The notes under the pieces were generated by a model that saw nothing but the letters and a program-made list of their open reading frames with translations, was not told where the DNA came from and ran no database searches. A DNA stretch of 64,000 bases from Corynebacterium fournieri. Its GTDB lineage: Bacteria > Actinomycetota > Actinomycetes > Mycobacteriales > Mycobacteriaceae. Position numbers and translations under genes: made by a program. The DNA lies in the NCBI RefSeq assembly GCF_030408775.1, contig NZ_CP047210.1, positions 1,054,001 to 1,118,000 of the forward strand. The letters run 5' to 3'. Every line of letters begins with the position of its first letter. The first letter of the stretch is position 1. Below, piece after piece: positions 37,641 to 48,016 of the stretch.

Positions 37641-38681
37641 TTACTTAAACTTCTTCTGCGCCTTCTTCACCAGCTTCTGCGCCTTCTTCTCAGCCTTCTT
37701 GGCCTTGCGCTTCCACTTCAGCTTGGTAATCCAGGACGGGTTGGCGTCGAGCTTGTCCCATGCATCCTGCAGGGAGTCGATCGCGTCCTGGGCCTTGCCC
37801 TGAGCCTTGGCGGAAGCCTTGTTCACCTTGCGCTTCGCCTTGAACTTATCCAGCGCGGACGGCTGAAGATCATCCAGCTGGCCCTGCAGGTCGCCGACGA
37901 CGCCGTTGACCTTGCGCTTGGCCTTGAACTGCTGGATCTTGGACGGCTTCAGGTCGTCGTAGGTGTCCTCGGCCTTCTCGGAGGCCTTTTCAGCTGCGTC
38001 GTCCAGCCAGTCACCCGCGTCGGACAGGAAGTGGGAAGCCTGCTTCTTGGCGTCGCCCAACCAGTCGTTGGCAGCGTCGCCCGCCTTGGAGGCCTTCTTC
38101 TTCCAGTCGCCCTTGTTGTCGTCAACGTAGTCGGTGACCTGGTCGGTGGTGTCGGAGAACCAGTCAGACGCCTTGTTCCAGGCCTTCTCGGTCTCGGACT
38201 TGGTCGGCAGCGCCTGCTTGACGTTCTTCTGCGCAGTCTGTGCCGCGTGCTGGGCGCGCCACTTCATGTCCGGCTTGCCGGCGGTGTCAACCGTGGCCAG
38301 CAGCACGCCGCCGGCCAGGCCGAGGTCCGTCAGCGCGCCGGTGCGGCGGCGAGCCTTCTCGTCATCGTCCTCGGCCTCCCAGAAAGCGTGGCGGCCAGCG
38401 ATGGTCGGCAGCGCGGTCGCCGCGAGCAGGGCAGCGGACAGGCGCGGGAACTTGCCGATGGCGAAGGATGCGCCAGCACCGGCCTTGGTGGCGCCGACAA
38501 TCTGAGCGGCGGTCTCCGGGCTCTTCGGCAAAAAGCCGCGGTATTCGCGCGGGGTGACCGCGCGCAACTTCTTCAGAACGCTGTCCGAGCTGTCCTTGTG
38601 GCCAGCCGGGTTCAGCAGGGTCTCGACACCGTCGATCACGTAGACCGAAGCGAGCATCGGGCGTGCGATTTTCCGGATCAT
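37641..38681 (-). CDS. DoxX-family membrane protein with long charged repeat tail
   Basis: The first about 150 of 346 residues match the DoxX family (IARPMLASVYVIDGVETLLNP, four membrane segments). The rest is a hydrophilic, Lys/Asp/Ala-rich, probably helical tail not part of the DoxX core. The tail holds a degenerate repeat: DDLKPSKIQQFKAKRKVN, DDLQPSALDKFKAKRKVN and NPSWITKLKWKRKA. It ends in KKAQKKFK. ATG at 38681 is chosen over an upstream TTG. TACACT (38733-38728) is the likely -10 box. Confidence 0.8.
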   Translation of the reverse strand: MIRKIARPMLASVYVIDGVETLLNPAGHKDSSDSVLKKLRAVTPREYRGFLPKSPETAAQIVGATKAGAGASFAIGKFPRLSAALLAATALPTIAGRHAFWEAEDDDEKARRRTGALTDLGLAGGVLLATVDTAGKPDMKWRAQHAAQTAQKNVKQALPTKSETEKAWNKASDWFSDTTDQVTDYVDDNKGDWKKKASKAGDAANDWLGDAKKQASHFLSDAGDWLDDAAEKASEKAEDTYDDLKPSKIQQFKAKRKVNGVVGDLQGQLDDLQPSALDKFKAKRKVNKASAKAQGKAQDAIDSLQDAWDKLDANPSWITKLKWKRKAKKAEKKAQKLVKKAQKKFK

Positions 38682-38768
38682 ACTCTTACCCAATCCTTAC
38701 TTTTTGTAGCTGAATGTGCTCCTGCCGAGTGTAGCGATTTTGCACCTGCCCGGTAGCACGGTTCTGAT

Positions 38769-39362
38769 TTACCAGCGCCGATCCCACCAGTCGCCCAGGT
38801 GCGGACGCTCCTGCCCGAGCGTGGTGGGAGCGCCGTGGCCGGGCCAGACAACCGCCTCGTCAGGGTAGACGTCGAAGATCTTCTCCTTGACGTCGTTGAA
38901 CAACCGCACGAAGTCGCCTTCGGATTGGGTCTTGCCCAACCCGCCGGGAAACAACGAGTCACCCACGAAAAGGTTTGGCGTGCCGTCGAGCTCTGCCGTG
39001 ACGCAAGCCCCGCCCGGGGTGTGGCCGCGCAGGATGGTCACCGGCAGGCGGTGGCCGACGAACTCGATGGTGTCGCCGTCGCGCAACTCCACATCGGCGG
39101 GCGCCGGAAGAGCAGGCGCGTCCAAGAAGGGGGCGTAGTGCTTCGCGCCAGTGGCCTCGAGTACCTCCACGAGGGCGCGGGTGTGGTCGTGGTGGCGGTG
39201 GGTGGTCACCACCGCCGTGATTTTCACACCTGCGTCGTCGGAGAGCGAGAGCAGGTCGGGGGCGTGCGAAGCTGCGTCGATAAGCAGCCCCTGCCCCTGA
39301 TCGCACAGCAGGTAACAGTTGTTGTCCATGTCGGAAACGGAGATGCGGCGCAATTCAAGCAT
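38769..39362 (-). CDS. MBL-fold metallo-hydrolase (glyoxalase II-like)
   Basis: The 197-residue protein has the zinc-binding motif [12 protein letters not shown] (HxHxDH form), later [19 protein letters not shown] and the last-histidine motif [10 protein letters not shown]. It probably hydrolyses a thioester or similar bond; the substrate is unknown. ATG at 39362 gives [15 protein letters not shown], the normal N-terminus. It is divergent from uvrA, with a TAACGT -10 box seven bases before the start. Confidence 0.88.
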   Translation of the reverse strand: MLELRRISVSDMDNNCYLLCDQGQGLLIDAASHAPDLLSLSDDAGVKITAVVTTHRHHDHTRALVEVLEATGAKHYAPFLDAPALPAPADVELRDGDTIEFVGHRLPVTILRGHTPGGACVTAELDGTPNLFVGDSLFPGGLGKTQSEGDFVRLFNDVKEKIFDVYPDEAVVWPGHGAPTTLGQERPHLGDWWDRRW

Positions 39363-39447
39363 GAGGTCCACGTTAGTCAGGAATGTTTCAGCTGTCGGCG
39401 GCGTTGGTAGCGTCTTGGGAGTACCAACGAACGAAAGCGAGAGTGAC

Positions 39448-42306
<2,859 letters not shown>

Positions 42307-42598
42307 GGCGCGCCGATTTGGTTTGTGCAGGCACATGCGTGTACAGTTCGTTTCACACCGCCCAGCGCGCCCGTGTCATGCGGGTGCGGGGGCCGCAAGA
42401 GGAGTGAATCCCACCCCAAGCCGCTCGCGCAAGTGAGTTGGATACGGGTCAAACGGTGAGCCGAGGCAGTTACTTGCTGCTTGGCTTGCTTTGGACGATC
42501 TCCCGCCACCTGTCAGGGTGAGCGGGTTTTTCGTGTGGGATGAGACCGAATGCGGCCGAGTGCGGCACACATTGTTTCTTAAGTCTCTAGGAGTTCTC
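42307..42598 (+). promoter_or_regulatory. infC leader with internal attenuator
   Basis: The 292-base leader begins with a promoter-like TTGGTT, 18 bases, TACAGT near 42321-42350. At 42502-42531 lies an intrinsic terminator: CCCGC-CACC, loop, GGTG-A-GCGGG, then TTTTT. It is downstream of that promoter and about 70 bases before the infC start, so it can act as an attenuator. A possible 21-residue leader peptide, GTG 42456 to TGA 42521, is leucine-rich and its stop codon falls inside the terminator stem. Confidence 0.6.
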
Positions 42599-43120
<522 letters not shown>

Positions 43121-43153
43121 TTCCAACAATCGACACTCTGAAGGGCTTTCACC

Positions 43154-43348
43154 ATGAAGCAGAAGACCCACAAGGGCACCGCAAAGCGCATCAAGGTCAA
43201 TGGCAAGGGCAAGCTGCGCCGCGAGCAGGCTGGTAAGCGCCACCTGAACGAGAAGCTCTCGTCGAAGCGCCGCCGCAAGCTGTCCGGCTCCACCGACGTT
43301 GCCAAGTCCGACGTCAAGCGCGCTAAGCGCCTCCTCGGCATGTCCTAA
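43154..43348 (+). CDS. rpmI: 50S ribosomal protein L35
   Basis: The 64-residue basic protein starts MKQKTHKGTAKRIKVNGKGK and ends AKRLLGMS, diagnostic for L35. GAAGGG lies about 10 bases upstream of the ATG. It is the middle gene of infC-rpmI-rplT. Confidence 0.97.
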   Translation: MKQKTHKGTAKRIKVNGKGKLRREQAGKRHLNEKLSSKRRRKLSGSTDVAKSDVKRAKRLLGMS

Positions 43349-43399
43349 GCACTGCCCGATCAATCAACCGACACGAGATAAGAAAAGGAAGTTTGACTC

Positions 43400-43783
43400 A
43401 TGGCACGTGTGAAGCGTTCAGTCAATGCTAAGAAGAAGCGCCGCGCTATTCTCAAGTCCGCGAAGGGCTACCGTGGCCAGCGCTCCCGCCTGTACCGCAA
43501 GGCGAAGGAGCAGTGGCTCCACTCCCAGACCTACGCGTACCGCGACCGCCGCAAGCGCAAGGGTGAGTTCCGTAAGCTGTGGATCCAACGCATCAACGCC
43601 GCTGCCCGCATGAACGACATCACCTACAACCGCCTCATCCACGGCCTGAAGCTGGCCGAGGTCGAGGTTGACCGCAAGATCCTCGCTGACCTTGCCGTCA
43701 ACGACTTCGCTGCGTTCTCCGCGATCTGCGAGATTGCCAAGAACGCTCTGCCGGAGGACGTCAACGCTCCGAAGGTCGCGTAA
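43400..43783 (+). CDS. rplT: 50S ribosomal protein L20
   Basis: The 127-residue protein has [20 protein letters not shown] and [20 protein letters not shown], typical of L20, an assembly protein of the 50S subunit. GGAAG precedes the ATG by about 10 bases. Its last 30 codons are partly duplicated 349 bases downstream (44022-44090), without affecting this intact copy. Confidence 0.97.
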   Translation: MARVKRSVNAKKKRRAILKSAKGYRGQRSRLYRKAKEQWLHSQTYAYRDRRKRKGEFRKLWIQRINAAARMNDITYNRLIHGLKLAEVEVDRKILADLAVNDFAAFSAICEIAKNALPEDVNAPKVA

Positions 43784-43802
43784 GCACTTTCGCTTGACGA
43801 CG

Positions 43803-43846
43803 AAAGCTCCCGCCCTTCCCCGAATCGGGAAGGGCGGGAGCTTTTT
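43803..43846 (+). terminator. Terminator of the infC-rpmI-rplT operon
   Basis: GCTCCCGCCCTTCCC (43806-43820) pairs perfectly with GGGAAGGGCGGGAGC (43827-43841), followed by TTTTT. AAA before the stem also gives a short T-run on the other strand. Confidence 0.92.
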
Positions 43847-43868
43847 CGGTGTCTCTGCCTGTTTGTGG

Positions 43869-44012
43869 CTAGAAGATGCCGTTGTGCTCGCGGCCGCAGT
43901 CGTCGGCAGTAACGTCGCGGGAGTCGACGTCCTGGTCGTTGTACTCGGAGCCGTCGCCGTCGAGGCGGCCGGTCTGGGTGACCGTGATGTAGTTGGTCAG
44001 ACGGTCTTCCTC
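43869..44012 (-). pseudogene. Duplicated 3' fragment of the secreted-protein gene
   Basis: Read leftwards this encodes about the last 47 residues of the neighbouring secreted protein, including NYITVTQTGRLDGD and the ending REHNGIF plus stop. It has substitutions relative to the intact gene (for example TADDC for TVDDF). There is no start codon or N-terminal part, so it is a remnant of a tandem duplication. Confidence 0.85.
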
Positions 44013-44021
44013 AGAGGGGAA

Positions 44022-44090
44022 CGCAAGATCCTCGCCGACCCTGCCAAGAACGCTCTGCCGGAGGACCCAGGCGCTGCGAAGGCCGCGTAG
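44022..44090 (+). pseudogene. Duplicated 3' fragment of rplT
   Basis: The 22 codons plus stop read [17 protein letters not shown]... and match the L20 C-terminus except for a 42-base in-frame deletion ([14 protein letters not shown] missing). The deletion ends are short GCC repeats. It has no start and follows the antisense fragment directly at the duplication junction. Confidence 0.85.
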
Positions 44091-44112
44091 GCACTTCTGC
44101 TTGACGACGAAA

Positions 44113-44149
44113 ACTCCCGCCTTTCCCCACAGCGGGGAAGGGCGGGAGT
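44113..44149. terminator. Duplicate terminator hairpin between the duplication and the secreted-protein gene
   Basis: ACTCCCGCCTTTCCCC (44113-44128) pairs with GGGGAAGGGCGGGAGT (44134-44149) with one G-T pair. It is the second copy of the rplT terminator. Its plus-strand T-run has decayed; on the minus strand TTTTCG follows, so it now probably serves the secreted-protein gene. Confidence 0.75.
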
Positions 44150-44173
44150 ATTCGGTATCCCAGCCGTTTGTGA

Positions 44174-45634
44174 CTAGAAGATGCCGTTGTGCTCGCGGCC
44201 GAAGTCGTCGACAGTGACGTCGCGGGAATCGACGTCCTGGTCGTTGTACTCGGAGTCATCGCCGTCGAGACGGCCGGTCTGGGTGACCGTGATGTAGTTG
44301 GTCAGACGGCCTTCCTTGGTGTCGCCGTCACCGAAGGAGAAGGAGACCAGGTCCGCCTCCTCGCCAGCGTTGATCGGGTTGGACAGGGTCACCTCGAAGA
44401 TGCGTGCCTGCTCCTCGTCGTTCCAGCCAAGGTCGCGCGCGTAGGCGCCCTTACGGGTGGTGGTGGTGATCAGGCGGTCAACGTCCTCCGGGCCATCCTC
44501 GGTGTGGACCGCAACACGGAAGGTCACTGCCGGGAACTCGCCCCAGTAACGCTCGGAACCGACGTTGCGCACGCGCAGTGCGGTGGAACCTGCAAAGCCC
44601 TCTGCCTTCGCGGAAGAGACAGTGAAGTACGGCTCCAGGTCGAGGTCGTGCTCTGCGTTCTCGGTGGCCTCGTCGTCGACAGCCGCTTCCTTCTTGTCGG
44701 AGACAGCGTCGACCTCGATAGCGCCCTCGGTCTTGTCGGTGGTGTTTTCGTCAGCCTTTTCGGACTCCTCCTTCGCCTTCTTCTCGTTCTCGGCGGCGAG
44801 GTTGACATCCTTGTTGCTGATGTCGGCGGTGGTGTTGTCGTCGACCTTTTCCACATCGTCGATGTTGTCGCCCTTGTTCAGGGTGTCGACGTCCTTGTCG
44901 TACTCCGCGTTCGGCTCGTCCTTGACCTCGGTGGTCTGCGCGTCCTTGTTCGGCGCCCAGGAGTCGGCCGGGGAGTCGAAGTTCTTTACGCGCACCTCGT
45001 TCTTCACCGGCATGTTGGCGACCCATGCGGTCGGGGTAGCCCAGGTGCCGTTGGGCAGGCAGCGCTGCTGGGTGCCGGTCATGGTCACGGTGCGGAAGCC
45101 GTAGGTGGCCTCGCCGGTGTTGCCGGCCGGCACGTCGTACGGGCCGACAGTCTGGCCGACGTTCCAGGACAGTTCAGCGGAGACGTCCCAGCCCAGGCTC
45201 TTCGCCAGGGAGTAGCCGATGTTGCCCTCGATGCCCTTCTTGGAGCCGGAGCCGCCCAGGTTCAGCGTCTCGGTCTTGGAACCGTTGACGGAAGCGGAGA
45301 TGGTCTGGGTGCGCGAGAGATCCTGCTGCAGCGGGATGGCCTCGTCGGACAGGTTGGTCGTGGAGATCGTGCCCACCGGCAGGAAGTTGTCCTTCACCTT
45401 GTACACCACGGTGCGGTAGTCCTCGGTGGAGTTGCACACCGGGCGCGGGTTGACCACGTTTGCCTTGAGGTGGTCGGAGCCGCGGTAGGTGTGAACGATC
45501 GGCAGCTTGTCGTTGTTCGCCGGGGTTTCGGGAGCGGACTCCTCGAGGGTGGCTGCGTTTGCGGGAACGATGGCAGCGCCTGCCATCAGGGTGCTCAGAA
45601 GCGCGGTGGTGATGCGCCGGGTCTTGCGGGTCAT
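44174..45634 (-). CDS. Secreted protein, possible aerolysin-like N-domain with acidic linker and beta C-domain
   Basis: I do not recognise a named family. The 486-residue protein has a signal peptide (cleavage about residue 27 after PANA). The N-domain (about 40-215) is rich in alternating Ser/Thr and has TISASVNGSKTETLNLGG and VGPYDVPAGNTGEATYGFRT, resembling the amphipathic strands of aerolysin/ETX-MTX2 pore formers; this is only a resemblance. Cys67 and Cys192 may pair. An acidic Asp/Glu/Lys linker (about 230-330) and a beta-rich C-domain (about 335-486) follow. AGGAAAGGA precedes the ATG. It is the last gene of the kinase-peptide-regulator cassette. Confidence 0.85.
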   Translation of the reverse strand: MTRKTRRITTALLSTLMAGAAIVPANAATLEESAPETPANNDKLPIVHTYRGSDHLKANVVNPRPVCNSTEDYRTVVYKVKDNFLPVGTISTTNLSDEAIPLQQDLSRTQTISASVNGSKTETLNLGGSGSKKGIEGNIGYSLAKSLGWDVSAELSWNVGQTVGPYDVPAGNTGEATYGFRTVTMTGTQQRCLPNGTWATPTAWVANMPVKNEVRVKNFDSPADSWAPNKDAQTTEVKDEPNAEYDKDVDTLNKGDNIDDVEKVDDNTTADISNKDVNLAAENEKKAKEESEKADENTTDKTEGAIEVDAVSDKKEAAVDDEATENAEHDLDLEPYFTVSSAKAEGFAGSTALRVRNVGSERYWGEFPAVTFRVAVHTEDGPEDVDRLITTTTRKGAYARDLGWNDEEQARIFEVTLSNPINAGEEADLVSFSFGDGDTKEGRLTNYITVTQTGRLDGDDSEYNDQDVDSRDVTVDDFGREHNGIF

Positions 45635-45701
45635 GCGTTGTCCTTTCCTGTAAAGCTTCCGCCAGCGGTGCTAGCAGTCGGTTCGATTGCTTACAGGGGT
45701 C

Positions 45702-45782
45702 AAGGTAGGGGTGTAGAAGCCACATGACAAGGAATATTCGGGGTCTCGGTACATTCGTTCCCCGATCGCATACTTTCGTTCC
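45702..45782 (-). promoter_or_regulatory. Promoter of the secreted-protein gene with two direct repeats
   Basis: On the minus strand TTGTCA (45730-45725), 17 bases and TACCTT (45707-45702) form a good promoter. Upstream are two direct repeats in plus-strand notation: TACATTCGTTCC (45750-45761) and TACTTTCGTTCC (45771-45782). They are exactly 21 bases, two helical turns, apart and centred about 61 and 82 bases before the expected start point, a usual activator position. Confidence 0.6.
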
Positions 45783-45805
45783 GCCTCGCGCAGAGTCGAA
45801 GAAAA

Positions 45806-46507
45806 CTAGTGCTGCTGGGGTCCGCGGCCGTTGAGCACGGTTACCACCAGGTCGAGGCGGGAGGAGACACCGTAGACGGAAATCAGCTTTGACACCATCT
45901 TCTTTACGGTGGATTCCGCGTAGCTCAGGCGTTTTGCAATGTCGGCGTTGCTTAAGCCGTCGCAAAGCAGCTCCAGCACCTGGCGCTCAGTGTCGGACAG
46001 CCCGGCAGGCACGACGATCCGCTTCTGGGGCTGGGGCCTGGCAGCGCGGGCTGGGTTGCTTTGCTGTTGCTGGCCAGAAAGGTGGGGCAGCAGCTTGTTC
46101 ATTGCAGCAGGGGAGATGACGGTGCCGCCTGCGACCGCTTGCCGCACCGAAAGAATGATTTCCTCGCGGGGCTGGCTTTTTAGAATGTAGCCTCGCCCGC
46201 CGTGCTCGAGGATGTCCAGCATCGCGGAGTCATTGTCCAGCGAACTGATGGCCAAAAACGAAGGGACCGGCCCCCGCTTGGCCAGGTTGCGCAATAGTTC
46301 TGCACCGCCCATGTGCTGCATGTAGACGTCGGACAACACGACATCGACATCTGCCTCGGGGATGCGCTCTAAAGCTTCGGACCCATCCGACGCGGTTTCT
46401 ACCACCGTGATGCCCTCGGCGCTGTCCAGGTAACTTTTCAGCACCTCGCGGACAAGGGGATCGTCATCGACGAGGAAAACCCGGATGGGGTGGTCAGATG
46501 AGCTCAT
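45806..46507 (-). CDS. LuxR/NarL-family response regulator
   Basis: The 233-residue regulator has a receiver domain (RVFLVDDDPLVREVL, phospho-acceptor Asp60 in VVLSDVYMQHMGG, ILKSQP lysine) and a C-terminal LuxR HTH (LSDTERQVLELLCDGLSNAD, ESTVKKMVSKLISVYGVSSR), joined by a Gln/Pro linker. It is the cognate partner of the kinase at 46832-47977, from which it is separated only by a small exported-peptide gene. ATG at 46507 has no clear ribosome site; it may depend on translation from the peptide gene 26 bases upstream. Confidence 0.93.
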   Translation of the reverse strand: MSSSDHPIRVFLVDDDPLVREVLKSYLDSAEGITVVETASDGSEALERIPEADVDVVLSDVYMQHMGGAELLRNLAKRGPVPSFLAISSLDNDSAMLDILEHGGRGYILKSQPREEIILSVRQAVAGGTVISPAAMNKLLPHLSGQQQQSNPARAARPQPQKRIVVPAGLSDTERQVLELLCDGLSNADIAKRLSYAESTVKKMVSKLISVYGVSSRLDLVVTVLNGRGPQQH

Positions 46508-46533
46508 TGCAACGGATTGATGTTGCAATCGGT

Positions 46534-46698
46534 TTAGCACCAGAGACGGCCGAGCAGGCCGCCGCACTCGAAGGTGTCTCCAATGGCGCCTGCTGCGTAG
46601 GGAGCTGCAACCGGCTGAGCCTGTGCGACCGCGGGGGCGGAAGTGATCAGGCTGACTGCGGCCAGGGCGGAGGCGGTGAGGCGAGCAAACTTACGCAT
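46534..46698 (-). CDS. Small exported two-cysteine peptide between kinase and regulator genes
   Basis: This 54-residue gene is below common length cut-offs. It starts MRKFARLTASALAAVSLITS, a classic signal peptide with cleavage about residue 27 (AVAQA), leaving a mature peptide of about 27 residues that ends DTFECGGLLGRLWC. The two cysteines, eight residues apart, could close a ring. GAAAGGACA lies about 8 bases before the ATG. Placement inside a two-component locus suggests a signal, pheromone or bacteriocin-like product, but no family is recognised. Confidence 0.8.
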   Translation of the reverse strand: MRKFARLTASALAAVSLITSAPAVAQAQPVAAPYAAGAIGDTFECGGLLGRLWC

Positions 46699-46771
46699 TT
46701 GCTTGTCCTTTCGTATGTTAAAGCTGCAAGACGCTATATCGGATTATGGTTGCCCAACTGGGCTGCGGGCA

Positions 46772-46844
46772 ATTATATCGGGCGGTGTCTCATAAAGACG
46801 ATACGAAAGTGCCGCCGCAACGCGGGCAAAGCTACTTTCGTTCC
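46772..46844 (-). promoter_or_regulatory. Promoter of the exported-peptide gene with inverted motif copies
   Basis: A perfect TATAAT -10 box lies at 46777-46772 on the minus strand, with no recognisable -35 box, suggesting activator dependence. Upstream are TACTTTCGTTCC at 46833-46844 (overlapping the kinase stop) and the inverted core ACGAAAGT at 46803-46810. The same 12-base motif occurs before the secreted-protein gene. The leader contains an inverted repeat TTGCCC/GGGCAA (about 46749-46772). Confidence 0.55.
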
Positions 46845-47977
46845 TTCGGAACTGTCAGGTGATAGCGGAACGCGTCGCCTCGGTAGCCAGCATCGAAGGA
46901 AGCCCCGTCCTCCCGGAGGAGGGAGGAAATCTCTCCCAATCCTACGCCGGTGCTCATCTCAACGGCTCGGTCTTCACCGGTGCCGTAGTTTTGCACCACG
47001 ATTTCGATTTCAGCGTCATCCTCGACGGCGGCGACGATGACGGGGCGGTTCTTGTCGGCGTATTTGATCACGTTGGTTTCAATCTCGCGGAACGCGCTCG
47101 GGGCATGGCGGAGTGCGATCGCGCGGAGGCCGGCACCATTGAGGCCGGTTTCCGTCACGGAGTATCCGTGGCTGCGCAAGGATTCTGTAAACGTCCGAAG
47201 TGTGACGTTCAATGCCGGCGGTGCAAACGCATCGCTGGCTGTCGATTCCTCGGGAGATTCAGAACGCATAAAGCGGATGAGCTGACGCACTTCTTGCATG
47301 GAGCGTCGCGCATCGTCTGCGATGAGGCGGGCGGCTTGGGCGGTCTTTTCATCACCAACCATCGCTAGCGCCTCGCTGCGCAGAACAACGGAGGTCAAGG
47401 ATGCGGCGACGGATCCGTGTAGGGCCTTAACCGTTCTGTCCCGCTCCCGTTCCAGCTCCTCCTTCAGGCGCTCTGCCTGGCGTTCGCGGGTTAGGAGGAA
47501 CGCCCTCAAAATCCATCCTGCTGCCCAAGCAGCAAGAAGAAGAACCGCGAGAAAGGCTGCCGTTCCAAGCGCGATGGGGAAATAGATTCCTGAGGGAAAG
47601 TCAGTCTGCGCCAAGTACCAAAGGTAGAAGACGATCGGCAGACTCAACCGAGTTGGCAAACGCAACCCCACGACGGCGGCCACGGCAAACATGCCGATGA
47701 TCAAAATGGCGCTTCTGTATTCCGTCTCTAACGCGGACAGCTGCAGCAAGAACCCATACCCGAGGCCCGCCGCGATGGGGGAGAAAAACGCTGCGGCGAT
47801 GAGGAACACTGCGTTGAGCGCAACAGCGAACCTGGCCCATTCGATCGCAAGCGGAAGGCCCGGCAGTGCAGCAAGCAAGATTGCGTACAGCGCGACAGCT
47901 GCGGCGAAACCGGTGCGCCAACCACGCGCCGCCGGCGACAACAGGCGAGCGCGTACAAGCTCCGGAAACGTAGGCAC
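46832..47977 (-). CDS. NarL-type sensor histidine kinase
   Basis: The 381-residue kinase has about five to six membrane segments (20-160) and no large extracellular domain, so it senses within or near the membrane. The dimerisation/phosphorylation helix KALHGSVAASLTSVVLR has His187, with Gly-Ser after the His instead of the usual Asp-containing form. The ATPase domain has EIETNVIKYADKN and the G-box TGVGLGEISSLLREDGASF. GTG start at 47977. It is divergent from trmH and heads the peptide-regulator-secreted-protein cassette. Confidence 0.92.
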   Translation of the reverse strand: MPTFPELVRARLLSPAARGWRTGFAAAVALYAILLAALPGLPLAIEWARFAVALNAVFLIAAAFFSPIAAGLGYGFLLQLSALETEYRSAILIIGMFAVAAVVGLRLPTRLSLPIVFYLWYLAQTDFPSGIYFPIALGTAAFLAVLLLAAWAAGWILRAFLLTRERQAERLKEELERERDRTVKALHGSVAASLTSVVLRSEALAMVGDEKTAQAARLIADDARRSMQEVRQLIRFMRSESPEESTASDAFAPPALNVTLRTFTESLRSHGYSVTETGLNGAGLRAIALRHAPSAFREIETNVIKYADKNRPVIVAAVEDDAEIEIVVQNYGTGEDRAVEMSTGVGLGEISSLLREDGASFDAGYRGDAFRYHLTVPKERK

Positions 47978-48016
47978 GTGAACAGACTAGCCCGCCAGCC
48001 ACGTACTCTGTATTCC

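Noticed and set aside
44189-45727. A 512-codon plus-strand frame antisense to the secreted-protein gene
   Set aside because: Repetitive Val/Gly/Asp translation, no start context, whereas the minus strand has signal peptide, promoter and ribosome site.
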